Below the pieces are notes generated by a model. That model saw nothing but the letters and a program-made list of their open reading frames with translations, did no database searches and was not told the origin of the DNA. The translations under genes were made by a program, and so were the position numbers. From NCBI GenBank assembly GCA_003116995.1, contig BDSL01000056.1:124001-188000 (forward strand): a stretch of DNA of 64,000 bases, written 5' to 3'. Source of the DNA: Yamagishiella unicocca (lineage: Eukaryota > Chlorophyta > Chlorophyceae > Chlamydomonadales > Volvocaceae). How positions within the stretch are numbered: position 1 is the first letter of the stretch; every line of letters starts with the position of its first letter. Positions 36,725 through 56,342 of the stretch are shown here, one piece after another.

Positions 36725-37300
36725 GCGGTTTACAGTGGGTCCGAGACCATAAGGTAGAGCCATTGGTCGTGGTGCTACATTATGGTAGCTATTTGCCGGA
36801 CCGGAAATTTCCTTTGCACAGCTTGGCACGCCCCAGAGCGATGCCCATATCGGAATTACCCGTTTGCTCATGCTCAAGGCGCCGCATTGGGTCCTTGAAC
36901 CAGCCTCAAACTTACCCAAAACATTGGGTCCTTGAACCAGCCCTTCCTTGGGTCACTGTAACAGAAAGGCGGTCGAATTCCACGAATCCCAGTCAAAATC
37001 CAGCACTTCCTTGGGTCGCTGTGACAACAAATCATTAGCTTACGAATCATTACTCAGTTAGGAAGTGTTACAGTGGGCCCCAAACCAGAAGGTAGAGCCA
37101 TCGGGCGCATCGCCGGTGGTGTAACGTTATCGCTCCAGGAGGGGCTCCGGCTCCGCTGGTACGCTATGCCTGCGCTGCCGTCGCGCCCGGGTGCTGATGG
37201 CTATTACGCCCGTGTCCCATCCAATAGCGACCATGCCTACAGTGGGCTCCGGACCCAAACGTAAGAGCCATCGGGCACATCCCACAACTCATGGTCGGGG
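36725..37300 (+). repeat. Three clustered fragments of the dispersed repeat family
   Basis: Short pieces at about 36725-36770, 37067-37125 and 37236-37290 each read (g)ttacagtggg(t/c)cc..gacc..a.ggtagagccat, which is the terminal 50-60 bases of the family. All have the same orientation. Between them ccttgggtc(a/g)ctgt is repeated, at about 36950 and 37010. Confidence 0.7.
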
Positions 37301-38850
37301 CCCGACTACAACAGTTACTACTAACTTGTGGTGATGTGGTCGGCGAGCAATGAATCAAATTTGCAGGGTGTGCGACCCGCGCCGTGTCGTACATACTCGT
37401 ACGCCAAAACTGCTGAGGCCGGACCGCACCGAGCTACCCAAACCACGCTCCCACTTCACGTATGCTCAGAGACAAGAAAGGAAGGCGAGAACAGGCTTTT
37501 AGCCGAGACCGGCCTGAGCCCTCCCAAACAGAAAATAACGAAATGTAAAAAAGAGTGCTGGTCATGGGCCGCAATTTTGAATTTTTACTTTGTGGCTGCT
37601 GGAGACACATGCAGCATGCAAGCCCCACCGCAACACAACCCTAACGGCCAAATATCTATAGCACCAAAAATCACCCACTGATGGAGTCCCTCCTGCCGCT
37701 TCTTGCCCTCACTCCCTCTGAATGCAGCTCCGAAACCTGCCTGTCGTACCGTATGTACAACCCCCGGCCGCATACAAGCACTCGCCTGCCGGAAGCAATA
37801 CCCACCCTACCGTACTTCACTCCCCGCGGGCCCAATTACTGGCTGACAATCGCACACACGGCAGGCTTCCCAAGCATCTCACCGGTTCGTACTGGATCCA
37901 GAATCCAGGTGTACAGCAACAACACACCTTCCGGTGTATTGCCGTTACAGGCTTCTGCCCTAGTTCGGACTGCGGAGGGAGGCCACTGCAGCCGCCCGCT
38001 TGAAGTCGGTCAGTCGGTGGTGGCGGCGGCTGCGTGGCCGCCATCGGAGCAGATGTCATCAACATCGGCCCTGATCGTCCAAGAGCTCCAACCACCGCCG
38101 CTACCGCTACCACCGCGGCTGGAGCTTTCGTCCAGCGAGCTCGACCGCCAACTACTACCTGCCACCAACGCCGACGCCGCTGCTGCTGTTGGCACTGCCA
38201 CACCGCTGCCGAATGAGCTGGCGCCGTAGGCGTCGCTGCTATTGCTACTACTGCCGACGCCGCTGCTAGGACTGGTACCGATTGTGCTGCTACTGCTGGC
38301 GCTGTGAACGTTGCTATTGCCGGCGCTATGAATGCTGCTACTGCAGAATCTTCGATGGCAGCCTGACCACTGGGCTGCACGGCCAGGGCCGCGTCCTCGC
38401 TGCTGCCTGGCTCTCCACCACCACCGCCACCACCACCACCACCCTCCGTGCTGCCTGGCTCTCCACCACCACCGCCACCACCACCACCACCCTCCGTGCT
38501 GCCTGGCTCTCCACCACCACCGCCACCACCACCCCTCCCGTGAGTCCACATCAGAGCCGCCCTCCCGATGACTCCACCTTGCAGGTGGTGGCCTCCTCCC
38601 CCGCCGTGGTAGCGGTGGTGCCCAGATCCCACACACCGCTGCCAGCTGCTCCCTCACTGCAGGACGCCCGCTGACGCCGACCCGCGCCGCCCTGCGGGAC
38701 TGCTCGGAGAGTCGCCGCCGCCGCCGCCTTTGGCGGCACCGTCGCTAGGAATTTAGGGTTTCAGGGTTCGGCCCCACCATCGGCGGCGATGCCGTTAGCG
38801 GCACCCGCCGGCGTCATAGCAACCCCGACAGGACTCCGCCCTGCCCCTTC
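37301..38850. other. Region with unresolved low-complexity open frames
   Basis: Open frames at 37681-38229 (plus) and 37817-38632 (minus, Gly-rich with GEPGSTEGG repeats) overlap each other. Neither has a recognisable domain. The minus frame could be a further 3' exon of the GNAT gene if a possible donor (GGG/GTGAGAAG near 38850) is used, but I see no decisive evidence. Confidence 0.3.
38402..38536. repeat. 48-bp tandem repeat, about 2.8 units
   Basis: Units start gctgcctggctctccaccac, at 38402, 38450 and 38498. The length is a multiple of three, so the minus frame gives a regular 16-residue repeat (GEPGSTEGGGGGGGGG). Confidence 0.9.
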
Positions 38851-41800
38851 TCACCCCTCCGGCACGCTGGCGGCTGCGTCGGCTGCTGCTGCTGCGGCAC
38901 TGTCCCCGCGAACGGCCTCGCCGCTGCCGCCCTCCGCCGCCGCCGTGACGGCAGCGGCGGCGCCGGTGGCCTCATCAAAGGGTCCGTACGGCGGCTCTCC
39001 CGCCGCGAAGGCGCCGCCGTCGCCTGGCCCGCTGGCCCACAGGGGCCAGAGGTCGTACTCATCCGCATCCATGTACGGCATCGAGGATGCCTTGGCTCGC
39101 CGCTCCTGCTGCTGCCACCGCCGCCGCTCCACGAATTGCCGCCGCCGCTGCTGCGCAGCTTGATGCCACACCGGCGGCGGCGGCGGCGGCACCGCTGCGG
39201 CGGAGCCGCCAGCATCGCCCGCGGGGTCGCCGGTTGTGGCCGTCGTGGACTGCTGTGCGGCTGCGGTGGCCGGGGCCGCTGTGGATTCGCCGTCGCCTTC
39301 GCGGTGAGTGGTTTCGGAGTCCATCGGTCGGGGCGGCCGGGACAGGACGTAGGTGTACGGCATTTCGGGGTTGGCGCGCCACGTCTGCGCACAGGCGAGT
39401 CCGTCCCATCAGGCAACACACCACGTGGGGTCATGCGTTCGATTTGCGAACCGCGACAGGACTCCAACAGATGCTTCATGGATCCTGGATCCAGGAGCGC
39501 TTCGCGTCCGTTTGCCAAAGATCAAAATCCCCTGACAAACGGCGGGCGAAGCGCGCTTCCCCAGGGCCTACCTCGCTTTACGGTATCGCTCAGCCCGGCG
39601 CTTCGACGCCACAAGGCCACAAGGACGCGGCCTGTAACCAACTCCGCCCACCAGCCTCGTGCCCCAGAGCAAGTTTTAAGGCGGTCCCGCACGCCCAAAG
39701 GAACGGAAAGCCAACACCACCGAACCCCCGTCCCTCGCACCCCGCGACCGCTGCGGCTGCTGCTCCTCGCACCCCTGCAGCCTAGCCCAGCCGCGCCGCT
39801 AGCCCCAGCTAGCCCTCGATCCGGGAGGGGCGCTGCGTCCGTGACCCGGCCCCTATCCCGCCGTCGGCAACCCCACTCGCACGGCGCCCCTCCCTGCTGC
39901 CAAGCCGGGAGTGCGCGTTCCCCATGTCCCAGCCAGGTTATTTAGGATGTTACTTACCTACCCCTTACTTCACTACCCCTTACGGCGCTCCTCACCCCAA
40001 GGCCCTATCCCGCCGTGTTCTGCGCGCAACCCCTCACGCGCACACACCCGCAGGCCGCGCCGGGCCGAGCCTGCTCACCTGCACCATTTGGAAACCGAAC
40101 CGTTCGTACAGGGACCGGTTCCGGAGCGACGTTGCCTCGATGTAGCAATGCATCCCCGCCGCATCCGCCCGGTCGCAGACGAACGCCATCAGTGAGGAGC
40201 CCAGACCCGCGCCCTGGCGGCCTGGCCGCACGGCCACCACGGACACATACAGGAAGGGGCCGTGGGCCTGCGGGTTGGCAAGAAGGAGCGGCGAGGCAGC
40301 CGTGGGGAAGGGCGATTGCAAAAATGGCAAAAATACCCGGTTGCTCGACGAGGAAGGGACATGGGTTGCGCGGGGGGGGGGCCTCCGTTGACTGGTGAGA
40401 AAGAAAATCAAACACCTCGAGTCAGTGCAACCCACCCAGCACCTAGCGCCCGATATCTTGCTGCAGACCTTACCCTGATGCCTTGAGAGACCTCAGCCTG
40501 CCTGCTGGAACTCGTCCCTCAACAACTTGCTCCCCCCCTTCCGTCTCCTAGGTCGTGTCAGCGGGTGTTCTCTCGAAATGTTCCGAAGACCCTTCACCTG
40601 ACGCCGCCAGGCTCCACCCCACCACTCGCCGCCTGGCCCTTCCCTCCTCCTACATCCTTCTCCCCTCTCCCGACCCTCGCCCCCTTTTAAGCAACCCCAC
40701 CAGTGCCCCCCCTCCTCGCAGGCTTCCTCTCTCTCCCCCACCCACCCGCCCTTGCGCCCGAAGCCTCACTCTCAGGAACTTCTCCCGCTGTGCTTCGAAG
40801 AAGTCGCCGGAGTCCATACCCGCCAGCAGCCGCTCCGGCCGCACGCACAGCAGCGGAGCCAGCCCCCCGCGCAGCAGCTTGTGCCACGACCCCACTGGCC
40901 GCATCCGGGGGTACACATACACGAAGGCGGCGGCGTCGGGAGGCAGCGTGCTGCGATGTGGACGTGGGCAGGAGGGGGTTTAAAGAGAAGCCGCGAATCC
41001 ACGGCCGACAAACCAAGGCGGTGAAGATGGCAGGAGGGGGGGACAGCGAGCACGGGGGTGAGGTGTGCGGGGACGGGGACGGGAGGCCTCAGTCGGCTGG
41101 CGGGGCAGGTATGCAGGCAAACAAAGCCGGGGCCAGGGGCGCGTCGATGTGCTCCGGCGCATCCCCAGTTTGGTGTCCATTCAAGGGCAGTCCAAGGGCC
41201 CGGTAGGCACCCTGGCTCCCACGGCCACGCTGCACCATCTCAACACACACACACCCTCCATCACCCGCACTGGACCTCCCTCCGGTCCACAACGACCCTA
41301 CCTCACTCCCCGGCCCCTCCCCGCGCCCCCCCCTCCAGCCTTCGGTGCATCCCGCGGCTTCCCCGTCCGCCATCCCAGTTCTCGGCTTTGCACTCCATAA
41401 TATAGTCCACTTTTTCTTCTTCTTCACTGCACCCACCGTCGTCGCGTCCGTGTGTGTCGCATGCGCGCGCGTCCCGGTGTCCGAAGGGTATGCACACGCT
41501 ACATTTCCCCAGTCGCGTTACCGGGTCTATTGTTGTAACCTCCCTCCAGCCTGACTCCGCTCCCAGGCCTTCGTCCCCAGTGAAGTCCGTGGACAATATT
41601 ATCCCCCAGGCCCCTACCCTCTCCCCCCCGTTCCCGTCCCTTCCGGCACACCAGCCTCCGGGCGCAGCGGGCGCCCACCCGCGCCTCACGACACCCCCCC
41701 CTGACGCCAGCACCCCTCCTCCCTTGTACGCATCGCCAACTCACCACACCAGCTGCCTCTCCCCCGGGTACCAGTCCATCAGGCAAGACAGCACGGAGCG

Positions 41801-42820
41801 ATAAAACTGCACCCGCTGCTCCGGTCTGAGCGCGGAGGGCAGGGGGAGTGGCGTGAAAGCCGTTGACGCGAAAAAGGCAGGATAGTGGGCGCATGGTCGG
41901 CGGACACCTAGTTTGTGGGCGCATGCTGGCGCACTGGGACGGACTACCGGCAAACCTGTGGAGGCGTCCCGTCGGGGCTGTGGAAAGAAAAAAGAAAACG
42001 AACAGACGGAATGGCGGCTACGTAGAACGCGTAAGACGGAGTAACCGGCGGGCGGCATGGGGCATGGGGAGGAGGGTGGCTTGGGGACAGGACGCGCCCC
42101 GGTACTGGGAGGATCGACGGCAGGCGGCGCTTCTGCAAGGCTGCCGGCAATAAGAGACCCGGCTAAACCCTCCAGGGGGGGTAGCAACGATCTCCCACCC
42201 ACCCCGCTCCAGGGGGTGGGTCGGCACCGACGCCAAGGGCTTTCCTCACATACCCCACCCCACTCCAGGAAGGGTCTCGCTCCCTCAATCAAGGGTGATC
42301 AGCTGTCCACGTGCAACCATCCGAAGCGTAACCATCAACGGTTGTCACATGATGCAAGCGCCAAAACGCAGCTGGCAGCCCCACACCTGCAGAAATAGGT
42401 GGTGGAGGGATCGTCCTGGAAGGCCGCGGCAATGTTCTCTACGGCAGCGCGCCCGATCTCCGGCCGCTCCTTGTACGCCAGAACTGCTATCTGGGGCGGC
42501 GGCTGCTGCGCCGAATCGCTAGGGGGGGTTGTTGCTGACGCCGCGACGCCGCTAACAATCATGGGAGCATTGAAGGCATCGCCCGCAGCCCCGACCAGCA
42601 GCACCTGCACGGCACAACGCCGTCGGGCACCCTCCAAGACAGCGATCGACAACGCAATTCTTACCGGTCGTCGCACATTGCCTCCAACTTCCGTTGTCCT
42701 GGGCGATCCACAGCCTACCAAGCGGACTTCCGTAGCCCTACGACCACATTGCTGCCAGTATACTCCTAAGGCTGCTTTAAGGCAACAACCTCGTCCTGAT
42801 GGAGGTGATTGAAGCAGCAT
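38851..42820 (-). CDS. GNAT-family N-acetyltransferase (472 aa)
   Basis: Exons 42820-42387, 41825-41745, 40950-40770, 40267-40079 and 39384-38851 join with matching phases to 472 residues. The GNAT fold is clear. The N-terminal strand/helix region contains IGRAAVENIAAAFQDDPST. The fourth strand reads FLYVSVVAVRPGRQGAGLG, with the acetyl-CoA pyrophosphate loop R-Q-G-A-G-L-G. The helix after CYIEATS carries NRSLYERFGFQMV, and the last strand ends PYTYVLSRPPRP. These proteins move an acetyl group from acetyl-CoA to an amine; the substrate cannot be told. The first 100 residues and the last 130 (Ala/Gln-rich) lie outside the fold. The start at 42820 (MLLQSPPS) is the first ATG of a frame open further upstream and is less certain. 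Confidence 0.82.
41470..41951. repeat. Short dispersed repeat pieces in a GNAT intron
   Basis: Two pieces recur in GT71 introns. At about 41470-41525, gcgcgcgtcc.ggtgtccgaag and acatttccc.gtcg.gttaccgg match 61143-61205. At about 41872-41951, gtgggcgcatggtcggcgga and tttgtgggcgcatgctgg match 59845-59975, where the two pieces come in the opposite order. Confidence 0.7.
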
Positions 42821-43859
42821 CACGTACAGATACAAGAGCGCAATCCTCGGACAACGCTCAGAGGAACAACTGCTGCTCAGGGATGAAAAGGGCAAGCAGG
42901 AATTCCCTAATTTCACACGTAATATTATTACATGGCTGTGGACGGTATTGCGGATGGATCCGTAAGGAGTCAACCCGTCTGCAAACTTCGCGGGATCTTA
43001 GTACTATGGATTGGTCAGCGTCACACGTCATAAGGATGCAATAGTAATCAAGGCTACAACGCCATCAAAGCATATGAAAGCCAAAATAAGTTCGATGCAG
43101 CTAGCTGTACGGCGGCGTGCAGGCGGGCGGTGTGCAGCTATGCACGTTGAGTAGAATGTATGCAACCTCCACAATGAAAAGAAACCGGAACATCGTCTGG
43201 TAGGGAGGCTAGGGTCTGGACATGCTAGGCATGCTTCCCTAAGGTGCCAACGACCGCATGCTATGGATGCTGTTCATACATTAAAACGTTGGACTTCTGA
43301 AGAAATGGTGCACGACCCACGAGGGTGAGGGCGGCCTTGCCGCTCATCGACGGTTGGTGTCTAGAGATGGGAAATGGATGGTCAGCTGCCAGGCCGATAG
43401 CTGTTCAACCGTGCAAGCAGCCTGGCATCTAGGTAAATTCATATCAAGGAAATATAGTAACAGATAATGAGGCGATAGTGATGTGCCATTGTTAAACGTC
43501 GACAGCACCGTAAGTCTCTGCCGTCTCTTTAGGAATCACCATTATGTCTACCGGTGCGTTGATTCCTTGAACTCCTGTTCAGTACTGTGGCTCACTCCTA
43601 ATATAGTTCCAGGAAACATTCCCGCTGCGGTGGGTTATTCCGCCCAAGGGCAGCAACAATTTTGTACTCGATCTGGGCTTCCCGGACCGCGTTGTACAGC
43701 TCGATTCTACCCCGGTTTCGCAGCATTCTACACTGGTTTCTTCCCTTTCCCTAGGGGAGGTTCCGGTCCAACAGGTAGGTGCTGTCTTCAGCTTGTAGCT
43801 TGGGCTATTCTGGTCCTGGTCAGGTGATGGGCTAATCCGGAACGGTGCCTTCGTTCACG
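42821..43859. other. Spacer upstream of the GNAT gene
   Basis: Only short open frames are seen. A plus-strand frame around 43640-43780 (FYPGFAAFYTGFFPFPRGG) may belong to the recombinase-like remnant that follows, but it has no recognisable motif. Confidence 0.35.
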
Positions 43860-44245
43860 CAGGCTGCACCACCTGCCACGTTCTCCAGCCTGCAGCTGGC
43901 TTCTACCCTGCGCCCCCTGAGGCCCGCTTCTATAAGCGGTGACAACGCTGCCGTTTCGGCCACTCGCCAGCGCGGATTGGTGGGTGCGCACTCGCTGCTG
44001 CAGCACGCACGCTCTGGCTGACAGCACTCGGGATAAGCAGCAATCGGCCGCCCGAGAGCTAGCCACGTGGTTGGTTGAGCTCGGCAACGTACGGCAGCAG
44101 CTTGCGTACCTGCACTCCTGAGGATTTGCTCATCTACATCATGGAGCATTGGCTGCCCACTCACCAGGGTCGGAAGCGCGAGGATGGTTTGTGTGGCCCT
44201 TCTGCCCTCAAGTCGCGCCTGCTGTCCGGGTTTCTCACCCGAATG
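43860..44245 (+). mobile_element. Possible DIRS-like tyrosine recombinase remnant
   Basis: One frame (43939-44121) gives STRDKQQSAARELATWLVEL. After a frame change near 44100 another frame (44075-44353) gives TPEDLLIYIMEHWLPTHQGR, then GPSALKSRLLSGFLTRM. This order resembles the N-terminal core-binding region of recombinases in DIRS-like retroelements of volvocine algae. The catalytic Arg/His/Tyr residues were not found, and stops and frameshifts separate the pieces. It is a decayed fragment; the assignment rests on remembered family resemblance only. Confidence 0.35.
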
Positions 44246-44516
44246 GTCTCTCCCGAGACCAAAATCTGCCTCTCAGTTCAAGGGCCCAAATGGTCTCTCC
44301 CCAGACCAAAATCTGCCTCCCAGCCAGTTCAAGTCCCTAAATGGTCTCCCTAGAGACCATAATCTGCCTCAAAGCTCAAGTCCCTAAATAATGGTCTCCC
44401 TAGATAGACACCAAAATTCGCCTCACATTTTGAAGTCCCTAAATGGTCTCCCTAGAGACCAAAATTCGCCTCTCAGCCAGCTCAATACATACCGAAATAA
44501 TGGTCTCCCCACAACT
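44229..44516. repeat. Tandem repeat of about 55-60 bp with palindromic ggtctc...gagacc
   Basis: About six units contain (a)aatggtctccctagagacc, then (a)aaatctgcctc or aaaattcgcctc, then tcaagtccct. Several units carry the inverted pair ggtctc/gagacc around a 4-base centre, so each could form a small hairpin. The array lies just past the 3' end of the GT90 gene. Confidence 0.9.
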
Positions 44517-44748
44517 TTCCCTTCGAGCCAAGGCTCCGTTGGCACCGCGCGCGAAACACTAGCCCAGCAAAGATGAGAGACATATTATTAGAGGAGGCTG
44601 TAGTAACATTGTTACCCTAGGCACCACAGGCACCGTCCCAAACACACTTACCCCCTCCTCATCAAGCTAGTAACCATGAGTTGGCTGCCATCGGGTTGGT
44701 GGCCCAGCCCTGCATACGTACATATGCTCGCCTCAACGCCTGCTGCTG

Positions 44749-53535
<8,787 letters not shown>

Positions 53536-54055
53536 TATTGCCGCCAGCTTCGTTTCATAGTATAAAATCGGGCTAGCTACAATAGTAGTGTACAATGATA
53601 TGAGGTGTATGTAGCACAATTACCTAAGTAGTTACTGGCAGGTTTGGCGCGTAAACGTGCACCTCAGCAGCGCTTAGATAGCGCGCGGCCCGAATTTGCG
53701 AATAATAAGTAAATGCGTACGTGCTTTATTTCCAGCGGTTCGGTCACGATGGGGCACCTCCGCGGGTTCAGTCCTGATGAGCACCGATGATAAGATGCTA
53801 CAACAATGCGTGTTACGGTGTTATCGTACATCCCTCGCTACTTCCATACGGCACGCGTCCGTGAAAGCCAGGGGGGCAATGGACACAAAAGGACGCTTCC
53901 GTCTTCTAGTAGTGAAGCATGTGGTCGTGTTATTCTTCGTTTAGTGCGTAAGCGTAGAATGGAAGCAAGGGCGTGTATATATGTGGAGGCACCGCAGGGA
54001 TCCCGTGCTGTCCTTCACTTTATTACTATATATGCCCGCCGGTGACGACAGTAGC

Positions 54056-54360
54056 ATGCAGCGGCACCGGAAATGCCAGCATAGTATTAATGCCAGCTTT
54101 ATTATACGTACTACGCACGCAATTCGTCGCCTGTGGGTGCGGGGAGCAGCGGGGAGCGAGCTTCATTATTGAGCCGGCGCCGGCCCGGCGCCGGCCCCTC
54201 ACCTGCACCACTTCTGGAATTGCCCCGTTGCTCGTGCAATGTTCGGTATATATGCCTGCATGCCGGTCTACCTTGTCGGAGGCGAGCTGTATTACTGGGC
54301 CCGGCGAGCAAGGTTTCTGTGCTTTTCGGTGTCTTTTGGGGCGTCTGCTGGTCTCGTTGT
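54056..54360. repeat. Left member of an inner inverted repeat
   Basis: It contains gcatgcagcggcaccggaaa, tgccagcat.gtattaatgcc, and later ctgcaccacttctggaattg and gttgctcgtgcaatgttcgg. The reverse complements of these occur, in mirrored order, at about 55020-55330. A GC palindrome (gccggcgccggcccggcgcc) lies inside. Confidence 0.8.
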
Positions 54361-54649
54361 GGGCTAATAATAGGCGTTCCAGACTTGGGTCCTGACATCA
54401 CGCTGAGCATGCTAGATAGGGGGAAGATTGGCTCGTGCGCCCCGACTCTCGTTTGTAATAATAAAGTGACGAATTCGTAGTTGTGGAAAAAGCCACAGAC
54501 CGCGTATCATTCTTTGGGTGCACGGCCCGGAAAAGTGCTTCCTTCCGCCGGTAGGGGTTGCTAGGTGGGTGCGAGTGCGTATTGGCTTTGACTAACAGTA
54601 GGATCCCCCTAACGGGCGTTTTTTAGCGCACGTGGGCCGAACGAGCACA

Positions 54650-55035
54650 ACTCCAGTGCCCTACAACGCATGAGGAATAGCAGCATGTCCATGGTACCAA
54701 ATTGGGTTGGCTGTAAAAGTATGGTAGCAGACGGGGGGCGATGTGAGACAGCGCGCGCCAGCTGAGAAAACCGCGCGAATGCGCTACGCTGGTACGCCGC
54801 CTGCCTCGCTCACGATACAGGCTGCTGGGGACCTTAGATACCTCACAATGCAACAGAGGAAATATTGAGGCACCTCACCTCGCCCAACACAGTGGACCCC
54901 GACAAGAAAGACAACCCAAGCAACCCTGGGCACGCCAAGGCCCACCACAGTGCCCTACAACGCAAGTAAGAGGAATAGCAGCATGTCCATGGTACCAAAT
55001 TGTGTTGGCTGTAAAGTATGGTAGCAGACACCCCG
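54650..55035. repeat. Direct repeat pair, about 80 bp each
   Basis: agtgccctacaacgca...gaggaatagcagcatgtccatggtaccaaatt...gtatggtagcagac occurs at about 54653-54733 and at 54949-55031, 297 bases apart. The second copy runs straight into the right member of the inner inverted repeat. Confidence 0.9.
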
Positions 55036-55330
55036 AAACACACCGAAAAGCACAGGGACCCCGCTCGCCGCGCCCAAGACAGCCCGCCCCTGACAAGATA
55101 GACCGACAGGCATACCGAACATTGCACGAGCGAGCAACGGGGCAATTCCATCCGTGGTGCAGGCGAGAGGACACCGGGCCGGCGCTGGCCCCAGGAAGCT
55201 CTTCGCACTAACAGTCGACGCATTGGGCAGTGTTCTGCTGGCATTATTGTTTTTTGTTGTAACGGTTACAGTGGCATTATTATCATGCTGGCATTTCAGG
55301 TGGCGCTGCATGCATGGTACTTCAAGTGGC
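55020..55330. repeat. Right member of the inner inverted repeat
   Basis: Mirror partner of 54056-54360. Its outer part overlaps the left end of the MITE-like element at 55259, where gtaacggttacag interrupts the otherwise matching run. Confidence 0.75.
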
Positions 55331-55675
55331 ACACACATACATCACTGGAAGCGACAAGCCAGCAGCGCTAGAGGCCCCGTCTTTTCATTTGTATGCCAAG
55401 CAGAAGCCCCTGTGACAAACTGGGGGGCCGACTCAAATACAGCATGTACTGCTGTGACTCCGCGGCCATCTACCAACTGGTAGGGGAGCCTCTAGTGCAA
55501 ATTCCCCCTGGGGTACTGGCTGCTGCTCCGTGTGCCTACGGCCTGTCGTTCTGGTGGTTTGCCTTTGTTCCGCGCGGTGCACGTCGGTCTTTATTTGTTT
55601 CCTCCGTCTTTCTCAGTGTCAGGCGATGTGCCCGATGGTTCTACCTCTTGGTCTAGAACCCACTGTAACCGTTAC
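55259..55675 (-). mobile_element. MITE-like element with inverted termini
   Basis: The left end is gtaacggttacagtgg (55259-55274) and the right end is ccactgtaaccgttac (55660-55675), perfect 16-base inverted termini about 417 bases apart. Next to the right end is the family block shared with six other places in the window. No transposase frame was found, so it would be non-autonomous. The left third also pairs with 54056-54100, so the termini may enclose sequence from another repeat. Target-site duplication is not evident. Confidence 0.7.
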
Positions 55676-55676
55676 A

Positions 55677-56098
55677 CCCTACCAAATGCGAAACGCGTCA
55701 AATCCGGCCAGAATGGAGTTAAGCAGAGTTAATCTCTATGGCGCCCTTTCCCCATGGGAGCTTAAGTAGAATCTTGAACACGCTTCTGCACGCTTGAAAA
55801 TGCATGCTCACAGCGTGCTGAACCTGTCGGTAGCAGGAGTTGACTTGCGTTTAACCTGCTCACAACCAAGCATATCTGGGGCCCCGTGGGATGCTTAGAA
55901 CAGGCAAGGCTTGACCGCGCTTGTTTGGATTTGGGCTTTAGTGCCCCACGTGTACGTCGGTAAGAAAGGAGTTCTACATGCTTAGTGCTTTGTTCCCTTT
56001 TTGCGATTTATGCCATGCTTGCCTGTAATGGAGTTGAACTGGCTCAGTCTCACAGGACTGGATGCATTCATGCTTTACCGTGCTTAATTTTCCATTCG
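55677..56098. repeat. Right arm of the 0.4-kb inverted repeat pair
   Basis: Reverse-complement partner of 52312-52706. It begins directly after the MITE-like element and ends about 245 bases beyond the GT71 stop codon, in the spacer between GT71 and GT90. Confidence 0.9.
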
Positions 56099-56342
56099 TG
56101 AAATGAAAAACACGCACGGGGACGCAGCCCACTGCCGTCCGCACCACCTGCTCTGCTCCTCCTTACCAGACGCCCCCGGCCCGTTTGCCGTACACGTACG
56201 AAGAGATCTGCGCCACAAGGAGTTCCTAACACATCCCACCCCATGTCCAATACCCCCCCATGGGCCACGACTGTCCCACCACAAAACCACAACCACCACA
56301 ACTACCGTAACCACCGCAACCACCACAACCACCGCAACCAAA

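Noticed and set aside
38010..38657. Trp/Arg-rich open frame on the minus strand
   Set aside because: It is one of three frames opened by a 48-bp repeat; composition is implausible and no domain or splice support was seen.
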